A stretch of DNA of 64,000 nt from Marisediminitalea alba (GTDB taxonomy: Bacteria > Pseudomonadota > Gammaproteobacteria > Enterobacterales > Alteromonadaceae): contig NZ_PVNP01000082.1 of the NCBI RefSeq assembly GCF_002993365.1, positions 21,892 through 85,891 on the forward strand. Direction: 5' to 3'. The position numbers and the translations under genes were made by a program. Below are positions 52,608 to 62,243 of the stretch, piece by piece (within the stretch, counting starts at the first letter, position 1; the number at the start of each line of letters is the position of its first letter). The notes under the pieces were generated by a model. The model made no database searches. It was given only the letters and a program-made list of their open reading frames with translations, and had not been told where the DNA came from.

Positions 52608-53384
52608 TTATTTTAAGTGTTTCACCAAACCTTGAACGACTTTTACGCTACCGGCAACGATCTCACCTTTATAAAGTGGGTCGTTATTCCCGCTGAAATC
52701 GGTTACCAGGCCACCGGCTTCACGAACCAACAGTTCACCGGCTGCAATATCCCAAGGTTTAATGCCGCGTTCCCAATAACCGTCATGTCGGCCTGCTGCA
52801 ACGTAGGCTAAGTCCAGCGCTGCACTACCGGCACGACGAATGTCACCACAGTCATGGAAAATTTTATTTAAACGAATGGCGTAGTCCGCATACTGGGTTT
52901 TGTTCCTAAACGGTAACCCGGTAGCTAAAACGGTTTCAGATAAATCACGGGCCTTGCTGGCACGAATGCGATAACCATTTAACTGGGCGCCCTGGCCACG
53001 AGAGGCAGTGAACAACTCACCACGGATAGGATCGAAAACTACGCCCTGATCGAGACGACCTTTATGCAGTAGCGCAATCGAAACGGCAAAATGAGGAATG
53101 CCTTTTATAAAATTGGTGGTGCCGTCAAGGGGATCAATGATCCACTGGAATTCAGCGTTATCGCCTGCCGTTTCGCCGCTTTCCTCACCTAAGAAACTAT
53201 GCTCGGGGTACGACTGCTTAATTTTGTGAATAATTGCCATCTCGGCTTCTTTATCGATTTGGGTAACATAATCGTTTGCGCCCTTTACCTGTTTTACCAG
53301 GTCGTCACGATTTTCGAAACCGCGGACAATAAGAGAGCCAGCCACGCGCGCAGCGCGCACCGCAATGTTCAGCATCGGATGCAT
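52608..53384 (-). CDS. suhB: inositol monophosphatase family protein SuhB
   Basis: A Mg-dependent inositol-1-phosphatase; in E. coli SuhB also acts as a transcription antitermination factor for rRNA operons. The 258-aa protein contains YPEHSFLGEESGE, the metal-binding WIIDPLDGTTNFIKGIPHFAVSIAL, RRAGSAALDLAYVAAGRHDGYWERGIKPWDIAAGELLVREAGG with motif WD, all canonical. Divergent from trmJ, with about 160 bp between starts. Confidence 0.95.
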   Translation of the reverse strand: MHPMLNIAVRAARVAGSLIVRGFENRDDLVKQVKGANDYVTQIDKEAEMAIIHKIKQSYPEHSFLGEESGETAGDNAEFQWIIDPLDGTTNFIKGIPHFAVSIALLHKGRLDQGVVFDPIRGELFTASRGQGAQLNGYRIRASKARDLSETVLATGLPFRNKTQYADYAIRLNKIFHDCGDIRRAGSAALDLAYVAAGRHDGYWERGIKPWDIAAGELLVREAGGLVTDFSGNNDPLYKGEIVAGSVKVVQGLVKHLK

Positions 53385-53547
53385 AACAAAACCACCAATT
53401 GTAAAAGATCAAAAAATAAACGCCGCGGAGTGTACCAGTTCCACTTCACAATGCAATGCCAGCACAGAGGAAATAAGCAGCTAAGCGGTGAGAATGTGTA
53501 AGCGGTATGCTACACTCTGCGCCATTTACAGCCGTACTGTTTTAAGC

Positions 53548-54264
53548 ATGTTAGAAAATATCAGAATTGTATTAGTAAATACGTCACATACCGGCAACAT
53601 CGGTTCTACCGCCCGGGCGATGAAAACCATGGGCTTAAGTAACCTGTATCTGGTGGATCCGGTTAGCCCGCCTGATGGCAAAGCCAGTGCACTGGCGGCC
53701 GGTGCCGGCGACGTATTAGCGAATGCTAAAATCGTGAATAAACTGGAAGAAGCGGTGGCGGGCTGTGGTCTGGTTGTGGGGACTTCGGCCCGCTCAAGAA
53801 CCTTAAGCTGGCCCATGCTGGAGCCTCGTAGTTGTGGCGAAAAGCTGATCAAAGAGGTTGATAACTATCCGGTGGCACTGGTGTTTGGTCGTGAAAACAA
53901 TGGACTGACCAATGAAGAGCTTCAGCAATGCCATTTTCATGTATGCATTCCGGCTAATCCCGACTACAGCTCGTTAAACCTCGCGGCTGCGGTACAAACC
54001 CTGTGTTATGAAATACGCATGGCATTCTTAAATAAAGAAGCCATTCCAACCGAAGAAACTGAGTATCCGTTAAACGACGACTTAGAGCGTTTTTATGTGC
54101 ACCTGGAATCAACGTTAAAAAAAGTCAGTTTTATTAATGAAAATCACCCGGGCATTGTAATGACCCGCCTGCGCCGCTTATTTAACCGGGCCCGCCCTGA
54201 GTCTCAGGAACTGAATATTTTACGCGGAATTCTGGCATCAGTGGATAAATCAGCAGAGAAATAG
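53548..54264 (+). CDS. trmJ: tRNA (cytidine/uridine-2'-O-)-methyltransferase TrmJ
   Basis: SPOUT-family enzyme that methylates the 2'-OH of position 32 in several tRNAs. The 238-aa protein begins [38 protein letters not shown], with [33 protein letters not shown] and [28 protein letters not shown] (knot residues binding SAM). It lies beside suhB, as in E. coli (suhB-trmJ-iscR). The ATG at 53548 starts at the conserved MLENIRIV; the frame extends further upstream without homology. Confidence 0.95.
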   Translation: MLENIRIVLVNTSHTGNIGSTARAMKTMGLSNLYLVDPVSPPDGKASALAAGAGDVLANAKIVNKLEEAVAGCGLVVGTSARSRTLSWPMLEPRSCGEKLIKEVDNYPVALVFGRENNGLTNEELQQCHFHVCIPANPDYSSLNLAAAVQTLCYEIRMAFLNKEAIPTEETEYPLNDDLERFYVHLESTLKKVSFINENHPGIVMTRLRRLFNRARPESQELNILRGILASVDKSAEK

Positions 54265-54266
54265 CC

Positions 54267-55085
54267 ATGTTCAGCCGAATGAAAGAAGATATCAGAGCGG
54301 TCTTCCACCGCGATCCGGCGGCGCGAAACGCTTTTGAAGTGCTTACCAACTACCCCGGGTTGCACGCGGTTTGGTTACACCGGGTAAGCAATAAGCTCTG
54401 GCGGCTGGAATTGAAATGGCTGGCCCGCTCACTATCAACGTTCAGCCGTTGGCTGACTGGCATTGAAATCCACCCGGGCGCAACCATCGGTCGGCGCTTC
54501 TTTATTGACCACGGCATGGGCGTGGTGATTGGGGAAACGGCTGATATTGGTGATGATGTTACCCTTTACCATGGCGTTACCCTTGGCGGTACTACCTGGA
54601 GTGCCGGTAAACGCCACCCAACTCTGGAAAAGAACGTTGTGGTTGGTGCGGGTGCCAAGGTTTTAGGCCCTATCACCATTGGTGAAGGGGCGAAGATTGG
54701 CAGTAACTCTGTGGTAGTAAAAGATGCACCGCCCGGGACCACCGTGCTGGGTATTCCAGGGCATATACTGCAGCCCGCCAAGGAGACCGACACCGGTAAG
54801 GAGAAGCGTAATGCCATTGCCAAAAAGTACGGCTTTGATGCTTACGCGGTGGCTTCTGACAATCCTGATCCCGTGGCGAATGCCATGGGCATTATGGTGG
54901 AACATATCCACGCTATGGACGGTCGCATCGAAGAGCTGTGTCAGGTTATTCAGGGCATGGGCGGCGAGGTATCCAAGGAGCGCCTTAGTGCAATGACCGC
55001 AGAAGACTTCGCCAGCACCGGTATCTCCCCTGTTGTGCCTAATTCGAAACAGGCGAATCATGACGAATTCGATCCGCAGATCTGA
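54267..55085 (+). CDS. cysE: serine O-acetyltransferase
   Basis: First step of cysteine synthesis, supplying cysteine as the sulfur source of the neighbouring desulfurases. The 272-aa protein has an N-terminal helical SAT domain, then a left-handed beta-helix with [88 protein letters not shown] helical C-terminal extension ([29 protein letters not shown]...) follows. It sits between trmJ and iscR, 2 bp after trmJ, an arrangement seen in several gammaproteobacteria. Confidence 0.95.
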   Translation: MFSRMKEDIRAVFHRDPAARNAFEVLTNYPGLHAVWLHRVSNKLWRLELKWLARSLSTFSRWLTGIEIHPGATIGRRFFIDHGMGVVIGETADIGDDVTLYHGVTLGGTTWSAGKRHPTLEKNVVVGAGAKVLGPITIGEGAKIGSNSVVVKDAPPGTTVLGIPGHILQPAKETDTGKEKRNAIAKKYGFDAYAVASDNPDPVANAMGIMVEHIHAMDGRIEELCQVIQGMGGEVSKERLSAMTAEDFASTGISPVVPNSKQANHDEFDPQI

Positions 55086-55154
55086 GTACCTGACGAAATT
55101 GGCTCCGGGACGTACCGGTGTGCGGCATAATACTTGAGTAAATAGTAGGGTTTT

Positions 55155-55187
55155 ATACTTGACCAATTTACTCAGGTATGGAACAAT
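55155..55187 (+). promoter_or_regulatory. iscR promoter with IscR type-1 site
   Basis: TTGACC (55159-55164) and a poor -10 AACAAT (55182-55187) with 17-bp spacing. The 25-nt stretch 55155-55179 fits the type-1 IscR site (ATASYYGACTRWWWYAGTCRRSTAT) at 23 positions. IscR with its [2Fe-2S] cluster should repress here, giving feedback by Fe-S status. Confidence 0.85.
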
Positions 55188-55217
55188 TTTGCTATTGTTC
55201 ACTATCCGTATTTGGTT

Positions 55218-55697
55218 ATGAAACTGACTTCAAAAGGCCGCTACGCTGTAACGGCAATGTTAGACGTGGCACTCCATTCCAAGCAGGGGCCGGTATCGCT
55301 GGCTGATATTTCTGCCAGGCAGGAAATATCCTTGTCTTACTTAGAGCAGCTTTTTTCGCGTTTACGCAAAGAGAATCTGGTATTGAGTGTGCGCGGACCG
55401 GGTGGCGGTTACCAACTGGGCCGGGAAGCCGAGCTTATCGCTATTGGTGAGGTGATCAGAGCGGTAGATGAATCAGTAGATGCTACGCGCTGTCAGGGGC
55501 AGGGAGATTGTCAGGCCGGTGAGCGTTGTCTTACCCATAGCCTGTGGCAGGACCTGAGCGATCGCATCAGCCACTTTCTTGATGGCATAAGCCTTGGAGA
55601 ATTGATGGCTAAAGGCGATGTGCAAGAAGTCGCTGGTCGTCAGGACAAGCACAACATGCCGGTTGACGGTAAAATTCAGGTCAGTTTTCAGTTATAA
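55218..55697 (+). CDS. iscR: Fe-S cluster assembly transcriptional regulator IscR
   Basis: An Rrf2-family repressor that senses the cell's Fe-S status with a [2Fe-2S] cluster. The 159-aa protein begins [69 protein letters not shown] (winged helix) and has cluster ligands in [13 protein letters not shown], spaced C-x5-C-x5-C as in E. coli. I use ATG 55218; a TTG at 55212 is in frame but adds only two residues. Preceded by its own type-1 site and followed 9 bp later by the IscS-like gene. Confidence 0.96.
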   Translation: MKLTSKGRYAVTAMLDVALHSKQGPVSLADISARQEISLSYLEQLFSRLRKENLVLSVRGPGGGYQLGREAELIAIGEVIRAVDESVDATRCQGQGDCQAGERCLTHSLWQDLSDRISHFLDGISLGELMAKGDVQEVAGRQDKHNMPVDGKIQVSFQL

Positions 55698-55706
55698 AGA
55701 CAGGTC

Positions 55707-56873
55707 ATGACGCGTACTCCCGTTTATTTAGATTATGCCTCTACCACGCCGGTAGATCCTGAGGTTGCAGCGCAAATGGCTGCCTGCCTTACGATGGAAG
55801 GCAATTTTGGCAACCCGGCTTCGCGCTCACACCGTTTTGGCTGGGTAGCTGAAGAAGCAGTTGATGTGGCGCGCAATCAAGTTGCCGATTTGGTTAATTG
55901 CGATCCCCGCGAAATTGTCTTTACCTCCGGCGCCACCGAGTCGGATAATCTGGCCATTAAAGGTGTGGTCGACGCCGCGGATAAACAACAAAAGCACGTT
56001 ATTACCGTAACCACTGAGCACAAAGCAGTACTCGATACGGTTGAGTTTCTTGCCGGGCAAGGCGTCAGAGTTACGCTACTAGCGCCCGATGCCCATGGAT
56101 TAATATCGGTCGAGCAAGTGGCTGAGGCGATAGGCGATGACACCGTGCTGGTCTCGGTGATGCACGTAAATAACGAATCCGGCGTTATTCAGGATATTGC
56201 GGCTATTGGTGAGTTATGTCGCGAGCATCAAGTGTATTTTCATGTTGATGCCGCGCAGAGTCTGGGTAAGTTGCCTATCGACCTGACAGCCCTGCCTGTG
56301 GATTTAATGTCTTTCTCTGCACATAAGTGTTATGGCCCGAAAGGAATTGGCGCGTTGTATGTTCGCCGCCGACCTAAGGTTCAAATTGCCGCTCAAATCC
56401 ATGGCGGTGGTCATGAGCGGGGCATGCGCTCGGGAACGCTACCGACCCATCAGATAGTTGGCTTCGGTGAGGCCTGTGAGCTTGCCGGGCAATCTCTGAA
56501 TAAAGAAGCTTCCAGGCTGCGCAGCTATACCGAGTTGTTGTGGGAGGAGGTTAGCTGCCTTGACAATGTGTATCTGAACGGTCACCTCACCCAACGCGTG
56601 CCTGGCATTATCAATATCAGTTTTGGTGGGGTAGACGGTGAAAGTCTGGTGATGGGACTGCATGATCTTGCTATCTCTACCGGTTCGGCCTGTACCTCGG
56701 CGAGTATGGAACCTTCTTATGTGTTAACGGCGCTGGGCCGCAGTGCAGAATTAGCCCACGCGGGTTTACGCTTTTCTGCTGGTCGTTTTACCAGTGAAGA
56801 AGACATCCGTTTTGCCGCGCAGAGAGTAATAGAAACAGTAAAAACATTACGCGAGGTCAGACAGGCAGGTTAA
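55707..56873 (+). CDS. iscS: cysteine desulfurase, IscS-like, truncated tail
   Basis: PLP enzyme of group I (NifS/IscS type) that takes sulfur from cysteine. The 388-aa protein is strongly IscS-like: [76 protein letters not shown] lysine in [18 protein letters not shown], and the active-site loop [17 protein letters not shown]. It ends in [12 protein letters not shown], so the last ~20 residues of E. coli IscS (the IscU-contacting tail) are absent. It follows iscR, and no iscU, iscA, hscBA or fdx is present. Sulfur delivery may go to another acceptor, such as SufBCD or tRNA-thiolation factors. Confidence 0.9.
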   Translation: MTRTPVYLDYASTTPVDPEVAAQMAACLTMEGNFGNPASRSHRFGWVAEEAVDVARNQVADLVNCDPREIVFTSGATESDNLAIKGVVDAADKQQKHVITVTTEHKAVLDTVEFLAGQGVRVTLLAPDAHGLISVEQVAEAIGDDTVLVSVMHVNNESGVIQDIAAIGELCREHQVYFHVDAAQSLGKLPIDLTALPVDLMSFSAHKCYGPKGIGALYVRRRPKVQIAAQIHGGGHERGMRSGTLPTHQIVGFGEACELAGQSLNKEASRLRSYTELLWEEVSCLDNVYLNGHLTQRVPGIINISFGGVDGESLVMGLHDLAISTGSACTSASMEPSYVLTALGRSAELAHAGLRFSAGRFTSEEDIRFAAQRVIETVKTLREVRQAG

Positions 56874-57050
56874 CACAGCCGCCTGTCACAGTGCTTTATT
56901 CAGACCTAAGTCGGAGCCGCTAAGATTGCAGTTAAACCAATATTCAGGCAAGATTGCGGCCCCCAGATTTCAGTGCATACAAAGCGCCACGTTGCCATAC
57001 CAGACTGTCATGAGATTCGGTTTGATAGAGAGCAGAAACGCCCCGGGTGA
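56874..57050. other. spacer between iscS and the suf promoter
   Basis: The first ~175 bp of a 314-bp intergenic stretch hold no recognisable gene or terminator with a T-run. A GACAGGC/GCCTGTC inverted repeat straddles the iscS stop (about 56862-56889). It might slow transcription, but it is not a canonical terminator. Confidence 0.4.
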
Positions 57051-57083
57051 ATAGTTGAGTGAAATACTCGGGTATTATATAAT
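57051..57083 (+). promoter_or_regulatory. suf promoter with IscR type-1 site
   Basis: TTGAGT (57055-57060) and a perfect TATAAT (57078-57083) with a 17-bp spacer. The 25-nt stretch 57051-57075 matches the IscR type-1 site at 23 of 25 positions. It lies about 105 bp before sufB, so the suf operon should be de-repressed when Fe-S clusters are scarce. Confidence 0.88.
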
Positions 57084-57187
57084 GTGGCATCCATGTCGCG
57101 GTGACAGCGAAAACGCTGAACAGCTGTAGTGAAGATACTACAGGGTGATTATCGCGGCGAAATGTTCAATAACAGTGAGATGAGTCA

Positions 57188-58624
57188 ATGAGCGAGCAAA
57201 TCGAACAGGCGCTATCGAAACAATACGAGGCGGGTTTCTATTCTGAAATCGAGTCTGATACCTTCGAAAATGGTCTGGACGAATCCATTATCCGCCGTAT
57301 ATCAGCCATGAAAAATGAGCCGGAATGGATGCTCGAATGGCGCCTGAAAGCCTATCATTCATGGCTGGAAATGGAAGAGCCGGACTGGGCTCATGTCGAT
57401 TATCCCAAAGTGGATTATCAGGCCATTTCGTACTACTCATCACCTAAGAGTATGAAGGACAAACCAAAGTCCCTCGACGAAGTCGACCCGGAACTACTGG
57501 ATGTGTATAACAAGCTGGGCATTCCGCTGCACGAGCAGGAAATGCTGGCTGGTGTTGCCGTTGATGCGGTATTTGACTCGGTATCAGTAGTGACAACTTT
57601 CCGCGAAAAGCTGCACGAAGCGGGCGTTATATTCTGCCCGATTTCGGAAGCTATCCAGAAATATCCTGAGCTGGTTAAAAAGTACATCGGCTCTGTGGTT
57701 CCTCGTACCGATAACTACTTCGCGGCGCTGAACAGTGCCGTATTTACCGATGGCTCGTTTGTGTATATCCCTAAGGGCGTGCGTTGCCCAATGGAGCTGT
57801 CTACGTATTTCCGCATCAACGAGCAAAACACCGGTCAGTTTGAACGTACACTGATTGTTGCTGACGAAGGCAGCCATGTAAGCTATCTGGAAGGGTGTAC
57901 GGCACCACAACGTGATGAAAACCAGTTACACGCAGCCGTTGTAGAGCTGGTTGCGCTGGATAAAGCCAACATCAAATACTCAACGGTACAAAACTGGTAC
58001 CCCGGGGATGAAAACGGCAAGGGCGGTATTTATAACTTTGTGACCAAGCGCGGTATTTGCCATAACGACGCAAAAATCAGCTGGACCCAGGTAGAAACCG
58101 GCTCAGCCGTTACCTGGAAATATCCGAGTTGCGTGCTGAAAGGGGATAACAGTGTTGGTGAATTCTACTCAGTTGCCTTAACCCGTGGACGCCAGCAGGC
58201 GGACACCGGCACCAAGATGATTCATCTGGGGAAAAACACCCGCTCAACCATTATTTCAAAAGGGATCTCGGCAGGCAAAAGTAATAACGCCTACCGCGGT
58301 CTGGTACAAATGGGGCCGAAATCAGATGGCGCCCGTAATTTTACGCAGTGTGATTCGCTGCTAATTGGCGATCAGTGTGGCGCGCATACGTTCCCGTATA
58401 TTGAAAGCCGCAATCCGTCTGCCATTGTTGAGCACGAAGCCACTACATCTAAAGTGAGCGACGAACAGTTATTCCTGGCTCAGCAACGGGGCCTGGACGC
58501 TGAGAAAGCGGTATCCATGATCGTCAATGGCTTCTGTAAGGAAGTCTTTAAAGAATTACCAATGGAATTTGCGGTGGAAGCCGGCAAGTTACTCGAAATT
58601 AGTTTAGAAGGTTCTGTGGGGTAA
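57188..58624 (+). CDS. sufB: Fe-S cluster scaffold protein SufB
   Basis: Scaffold subunit of the SufBC2D complex on which clusters are built. The 478-aa protein matches Suf[110 protein letters not shown], then [26 protein letters not shown] with the key Cys, and NVVTKRG-like and [22 protein letters not shown], with an essential late Cys/His region. It opens the suf operon after the IscR-regulated promoter. Confidence 0.97.
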   Translation: MSEQIEQALSKQYEAGFYSEIESDTFENGLDESIIRRISAMKNEPEWMLEWRLKAYHSWLEMEEPDWAHVDYPKVDYQAISYYSSPKSMKDKPKSLDEVDPELLDVYNKLGIPLHEQEMLAGVAVDAVFDSVSVVTTFREKLHEAGVIFCPISEAIQKYPELVKKYIGSVVPRTDNYFAALNSAVFTDGSFVYIPKGVRCPMELSTYFRINEQNTGQFERTLIVADEGSHVSYLEGCTAPQRDENQLHAAVVELVALDKANIKYSTVQNWYPGDENGKGGIYNFVTKRGICHNDAKISWTQVETGSAVTWKYPSCVLKGDNSVGEFYSVALTRGRQQADTGTKMIHLGKNTRSTIISKGISAGKSNNAYRGLVQMGPKSDGARNFTQCDSLLIGDQCGAHTFPYIESRNPSAIVEHEATTSKVSDEQLFLAQQRGLDAEKAVSMIVNGFCKEVFKELPMEFAVEAGKLLEISLEGSVG

Positions 58625-58632
58625 AGAATTTA

Positions 58633-59394
58633 ATGTTATCTATCGATAATTTACACGCCAGTGTTGAAGATAAAACCATTATCAAAGGGCTGAATCTGGA
58701 CGTTAAGCCTGGTGAAGTTCATGCCATCATGGGGCCTAACGGCGCCGGTAAAAGCACCCTTGGCTATGTGTTGTCTGGCCGTGAAGGCTACGAAGTCAAC
58801 GAAGGCGCCGCCACGCTAAATGGTAAAGATTTACTGGATCTGGACGTGGAAGAGCGTGCCCGCGAGGGGTTATTCCTGGCCTTTCAGTATCCGGTTGAGA
58901 TCCCTGGCGTTAGCAACATGGAATTCTTAAAAGAATCGGTTAACGCCCTGCGCGAGCACCGTGGTGAAGAGCCACTGACCGCAGCTGAGTTTTTAAAGAA
59001 AGCCAAGGCGGCCTGTAAACAGGTGAATCTGCCACTGGATTTCTTAAAACGTGGTGTTAACGAAGGTTTCTCTGGCGGTGAGAAAAAGCGTAACGAGATC
59101 ATGCAGATGATCCTGCTTGAGCCGTCGCTGTGTATTCTTGACGAGTCTGACTCGGGCCTCGACGTTGACGCCCTGCAAGTGGTGGCTGATGGTGTAAACA
59201 GCCAGCGTGACGGGCAGCGCAGCTTTATTGTTGTGACTCACTATCAGCGTTTGCTTGATTACATCAAGCCGGATTTTGTCCATATTCTGGCTGACGGCAA
59301 GATTGTTAAAAGTGGCGATGCGTCTCTGGCGCTGGAAGTTGAAAAATCAGGTTATGCCTTTTTAGGTAAAGCCTATGAGGAGGCCGATGCATGA
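58633..59394 (+). CDS. sufC: Fe-S cluster assembly ATPase SufC
   Basis: ABC-type ATPase of the SufBC2D scaffold. The 253-aa protein shows Walker A GPNGAGKSTLGYVL, LAFQYPVEIPGVSNMEFLKESVN (Q-loop region), the signature GFSGGEKKRNEIMQM, Walker B LCILDESDSGLD and the switch VVTHYQRLLDYI. SufC hydrolyses ATP to open the SufB-SufD interface. Starts 8 bp after sufB and overlaps sufD by 4 bp. Confidence 0.97.
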   Translation: MLSIDNLHASVEDKTIIKGLNLDVKPGEVHAIMGPNGAGKSTLGYVLSGREGYEVNEGAATLNGKDLLDLDVEERAREGLFLAFQYPVEIPGVSNMEFLKESVNALREHRGEEPLTAAEFLKKAKAACKQVNLPLDFLKRGVNEGFSGGEKKRNEIMQMILLEPSLCILDESDSGLDVDALQVVADGVNSQRDGQRSFIVVTHYQRLLDYIKPDFVHILADGKIVKSGDASLALEVEKSGYAFLGKAYEEADA

Positions 59395-60653
59395 GCCAAT
59401 GGCTGTCTGAAGTAATCGCCTCGGCGCAAACACATCACGACTGGCTGGCTCCTCATCGTCAGGCGGCGCTGGCTGAACTGGAAAAAGTCCGCTGGCCGCT
59501 ACGCAAAGTGGAAGACTGGCGTTTTACGCCGCTTATCCCGGTAGAAAAACGCAGCGTGTCACTGGCTAAGCCTGGGAATTCCGAATTTAGCGCGCCGAAA
59601 ATAGGCGAGTTAAGCGCCATTGAGATAGTGTTTAGTGGCAATGAATTGCTCACCGACGTGAACGCACTGTCTTTACCGGAAGGCTTGGAAATTGCCCGTT
59701 TTTCATCAGCTACCGCTGAGCAACAACAGGAAATCGAAAGCCTGTTGTCAGACGTAAAACCTGCCAGGCATTTGTTTGGTCAGGTTAATGACGCATTGCT
59801 GGCCGATGGTCTGTACATTAAAGTTGCTGCCGGCAAAACTATCGATACGCCGATTCGTATTTCACAGCTGGCCAGTAACGAAGGCGATCAACATCTGCGG
59901 GTACTGATGCAGGTCGAAGCCGGTGCGCGAGCCACTGTACTTGAAGACGGCTATGGCGATGCCAGTGGCGTAAACACGGCTTTTAGCGAATATATCCTGC
60001 ACAGCGAAGCCCATTTGGAGCATTATCGTTTTGCTATGTTCACTCAGCAAGCCATGCACGTTGGCGGCTGTCATTTTAAAGTGGCGGAAAAAGCGCAGCT
60101 CAACAGCACATTAATTGGCTATGGTAGTCAGCTATCGCGGCTTGATGTGGATGTTATCTACACTGGCGAATTTGCCAACGCGAATATCAATGCGATTTAT
60201 TTGCTGGCCGAAGGCGAGCTGTTTGACTTGCATACCACCATTGAGCATGCCGTACCAAACTGTACTACCGAGGAAAATGCACGGGGTATCGTTGGCGACC
60301 GCGCTAAAGCAGTATTCAACGGCCGCATTCATATTCATCGTGACGCGCAGAAAACCTTGGCGGAACTGAATAACCGTAACCTGTTATTGTCACGTCGGGC
60401 GGTAATAAATACCAAGCCTGAACTGGAAATTTATGCCGATGACGTTAAATGCGCCCACGGTGCCACTGTGGCAGAGATTGATGATACAGCATTGTATTAC
60501 CTGCTCACTCGCGGCATCAGTCGCAGTCAGGCGTTAATCATGCTCAACTTTGGCTTTATTCAGGAACTGATCAATCAGATCCCCAACCAAGATATCGCTG
60601 GCTGGTTGTTAACTCAGTTACATGACCGCTTTGTGGGCATGGAGGTTAAATGA
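59391..60653 (+). CDS. sufD: Fe-S cluster assembly protein SufD
   Basis: SufB paralogue that completes the SufBC2D scaffold. The 420-aa protein has a variable N-terminal part (WRFTPLIPVEKRS) and the SufBD beta-helix core: RVLMQVEAGARATVLEDGYG, the segment HVGGCHFKVAEKAQLNSTLIGYGSQLSRLDVDVIY, GDRAKAVFNGRIHIHRDAQKTLAELNNRNLLLSRRAVINTKPELEIYADDVKCAHGATVAEIDDTALYYLLTRGI with the conserved His (CAHGAT). It overlaps sufC and sufS by 4 bp. Confidence 0.96.
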   Translation: MSQWLSEVIASAQTHHDWLAPHRQAALAELEKVRWPLRKVEDWRFTPLIPVEKRSVSLAKPGNSEFSAPKIGELSAIEIVFSGNELLTDVNALSLPEGLEIARFSSATAEQQQEIESLLSDVKPARHLFGQVNDALLADGLYIKVAAGKTIDTPIRISQLASNEGDQHLRVLMQVEAGARATVLEDGYGDASGVNTAFSEYILHSEAHLEHYRFAMFTQQAMHVGGCHFKVAEKAQLNSTLIGYGSQLSRLDVDVIYTGEFANANINAIYLLAEGELFDLHTTIEHAVPNCTTEENARGIVGDRAKAVFNGRIHIHRDAQKTLAELNNRNLLLSRRAVINTKPELEIYADDVKCAHGATVAEIDDTALYYLLTRGISRSQALIMLNFGFIQELINQIPNQDIAGWLLTQLHDRFVGMEVK

Positions 60654-61867
60654 GTTTTGATGTAGCGGCAGTTCGTGCTGAGTTCCCTATTTTATCGCAA
60701 ACGGTAGACGGTAAACCGTTGGTGTATCTGGATAATGGTGCCACCACGCAAAAACCTCAGGTCGTGATTGACTCACTGGTGGATTTTTATACCCAGTGTA
60801 ATGCCAACGTGCACCGTGGCGCTCATCAGTTATCTGACGAAGCGACCCGCCGTTACGAAAAAGCTCGTGATCAGGTAGCTCGTTTCATTAATGCGGCAAA
60901 CCGTAACGAAGTTATCTGGACCAGCGGTACTACCGAAGGCATTAACCTGGTTGCAAAGGGCCTCGCCCAGCAGCTTGAAGCCGGTGACGAAGTGGTGGTA
61001 ACCGAAATGGAACACCACGCCAACCTGGTTACCTGGCAACAAGCTTGTTTGCAAAGCGGAGCCACGCTGCGTGTTGCGCCGATTTTTGATAACGGGGAGC
61101 TTGACCTTGAAACTTTCAAGGCGTCGCTGGGGCCGAATACACGCATGGTGGCGTTCCCGCATGTATCCAATGCACTAGGTACCGTTAACCCGGTTAAAGA
61201 ACTCACTGCAATGGCCAAGGCCTACGGCGCATTAGTGCTGGTTGACGGCGCTCAGGGGATTGCTCATGGTGACGTAGATGTGCAGACACTGGGCTGTGAT
61301 TTTTACGCGTTTTCTGGTCACAAAGTATTTGGCCCAACCGGCATTGGCGTGCTGTGGGGCAAACAAGACGTGCTGGAAAACTGGCCGGTATGGTTAACCG
61401 GTGGCGAAATGATTGCCGATGTGACCTATCAGAGTGCCACCTGGGGCGCATTGCCTAACCGCCTCGAAGCCGGTACGCCAAACATTGCTGGCGCTATTGG
61501 CCTGGGCACCGCGCTTGAGTGGTTCAGCCAATTGGATATTGCTGCCGTCCAGGCTCACGAAAAAGCACTCATTGATTCTGCCATGGCACAAGCCGCAGAT
61601 GTTCAGGGCATGCGCTTAATTGGCACGGCACCAAACAAAATCGGTATCCTCAGTTTTGTGATGGACAATGCACACCCGGCCGATATTGGCTTTATTCTGG
61701 ATCGTCAGGGCATAGCTATCCGTACCGGCGATAACTGCGCACAACCACTGATGCATCGCCTCGGAATTAATGGCACTGCCCGCGCTTCTTTCTCGTTGTA
61801 TAACACGCTGGAAGAAGTCTCTGCATTCTTTGCGGGCTTACGCAAAGCTCAAACCATGTTGGGCTAG
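60650..61867 (+). CDS. sufS: cysteine desulfurase SufS (group II)
   Basis: Takes sulfur from cysteine and passes it to SufE for the SufBCD scaffold. The 405-aa PLP enzyme has VYLDNGATTQKPQVVIDSL, VHRGAHQLSDEATRRYEKARDQVARFI, EMEHHANLVTWQQACLQSG, PLP lysine in FSGHKVFGPTGIGVLWG and the group II cysteine in RTGDNCAQPLMHRLG (many homologues have RTGHHCA). It lies with a group I desulfurase in the same region, giving two distinct sulfur donors. It overlaps sufD by 4 bp. Confidence 0.96.
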   Translation: MSFDVAAVRAEFPILSQTVDGKPLVYLDNGATTQKPQVVIDSLVDFYTQCNANVHRGAHQLSDEATRRYEKARDQVARFINAANRNEVIWTSGTTEGINLVAKGLAQQLEAGDEVVVTEMEHHANLVTWQQACLQSGATLRVAPIFDNGELDLETFKASLGPNTRMVAFPHVSNALGTVNPVKELTAMAKAYGALVLVDGAQGIAHGDVDVQTLGCDFYAFSGHKVFGPTGIGVLWGKQDVLENWPVWLTGGEMIADVTYQSATWGALPNRLEAGTPNIAGAIGLGTALEWFSQLDIAAVQAHEKALIDSAMAQAADVQGMRLIGTAPNKIGILSFVMDNAHPADIGFILDRQGIAIRTGDNCAQPLMHRLGINGTARASFSLYNTLEEVSAFFAGLRKAQTMLG

Positions 61868-61878
61868 GAGAGATAACC

Positions 61879-62235
61879 ATGTCAGTAGAAACTTTTGTAC
61901 CCAGTAAAGACGTTGTTACCCTCACTCCGGGTGCGATTAAGCACTTTGAGGGCAAACTTAAAAATCAGCCGGGCAAGATTATTCGTTTATCGACTAAAGT
62001 CAGTGGCTGTACCGGCTATGCTTATGTGCTCGATTTTGCCGATGCCTCGGTTGAAGGTGACGAGGTGCTTAACGTGTCCGATAAGCTAACTGTCGCCATT
62101 GCCAAAGACGCCGTATCATTGTTACAGAACACCGAAATCGACTATGTGATGGAAGGCGTAAACGGCGTGATTAAATACTACAACCCTAATGTTGTAGATG
62201 AATGCGGTTGCGGCGAAAGCTTTAACGTCGGATAA
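61879..62235 (+). CDS. sufA: A-type Fe-S carrier, SufA/IscA/ErpA-like
   Basis: A 118-aa HesB-family protein expected to carry clusters from the SufBCD scaffold to apo-proteins. The three conserved cysteines are present: SGCTGYAYVLDF, and ECGCGESF near the C-terminus. Family features include VTLTPGAIKHF, IRLSTKVSGCTGY, and KLTVAIAKDAVSLLQNTEIDYV. Among IscA, SufA and ErpA the operon position favours SufA. No other A-type carrier is seen in this window. 11 bp after sufS. Confidence 0.88.
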   Translation: MSVETFVPSKDVVTLTPGAIKHFEGKLKNQPGKIIRLSTKVSGCTGYAYVLDFADASVEGDEVLNVSDKLTVAIAKDAVSLLQNTEIDYVMEGVNGVIKYYNPNVVDECGCGESFNVG

Positions 62236-62243
62236 GAGTACCT

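Noticed and set aside
55707..61867. Two cysteine desulfurase genes as a recent duplication
   Set aside because: One is group I (IscS type, [10 protein letters not shown] loop) and the other group II (SufS type, RTGDNCAQP). They are ancient paralogues, not a tandem duplicate.
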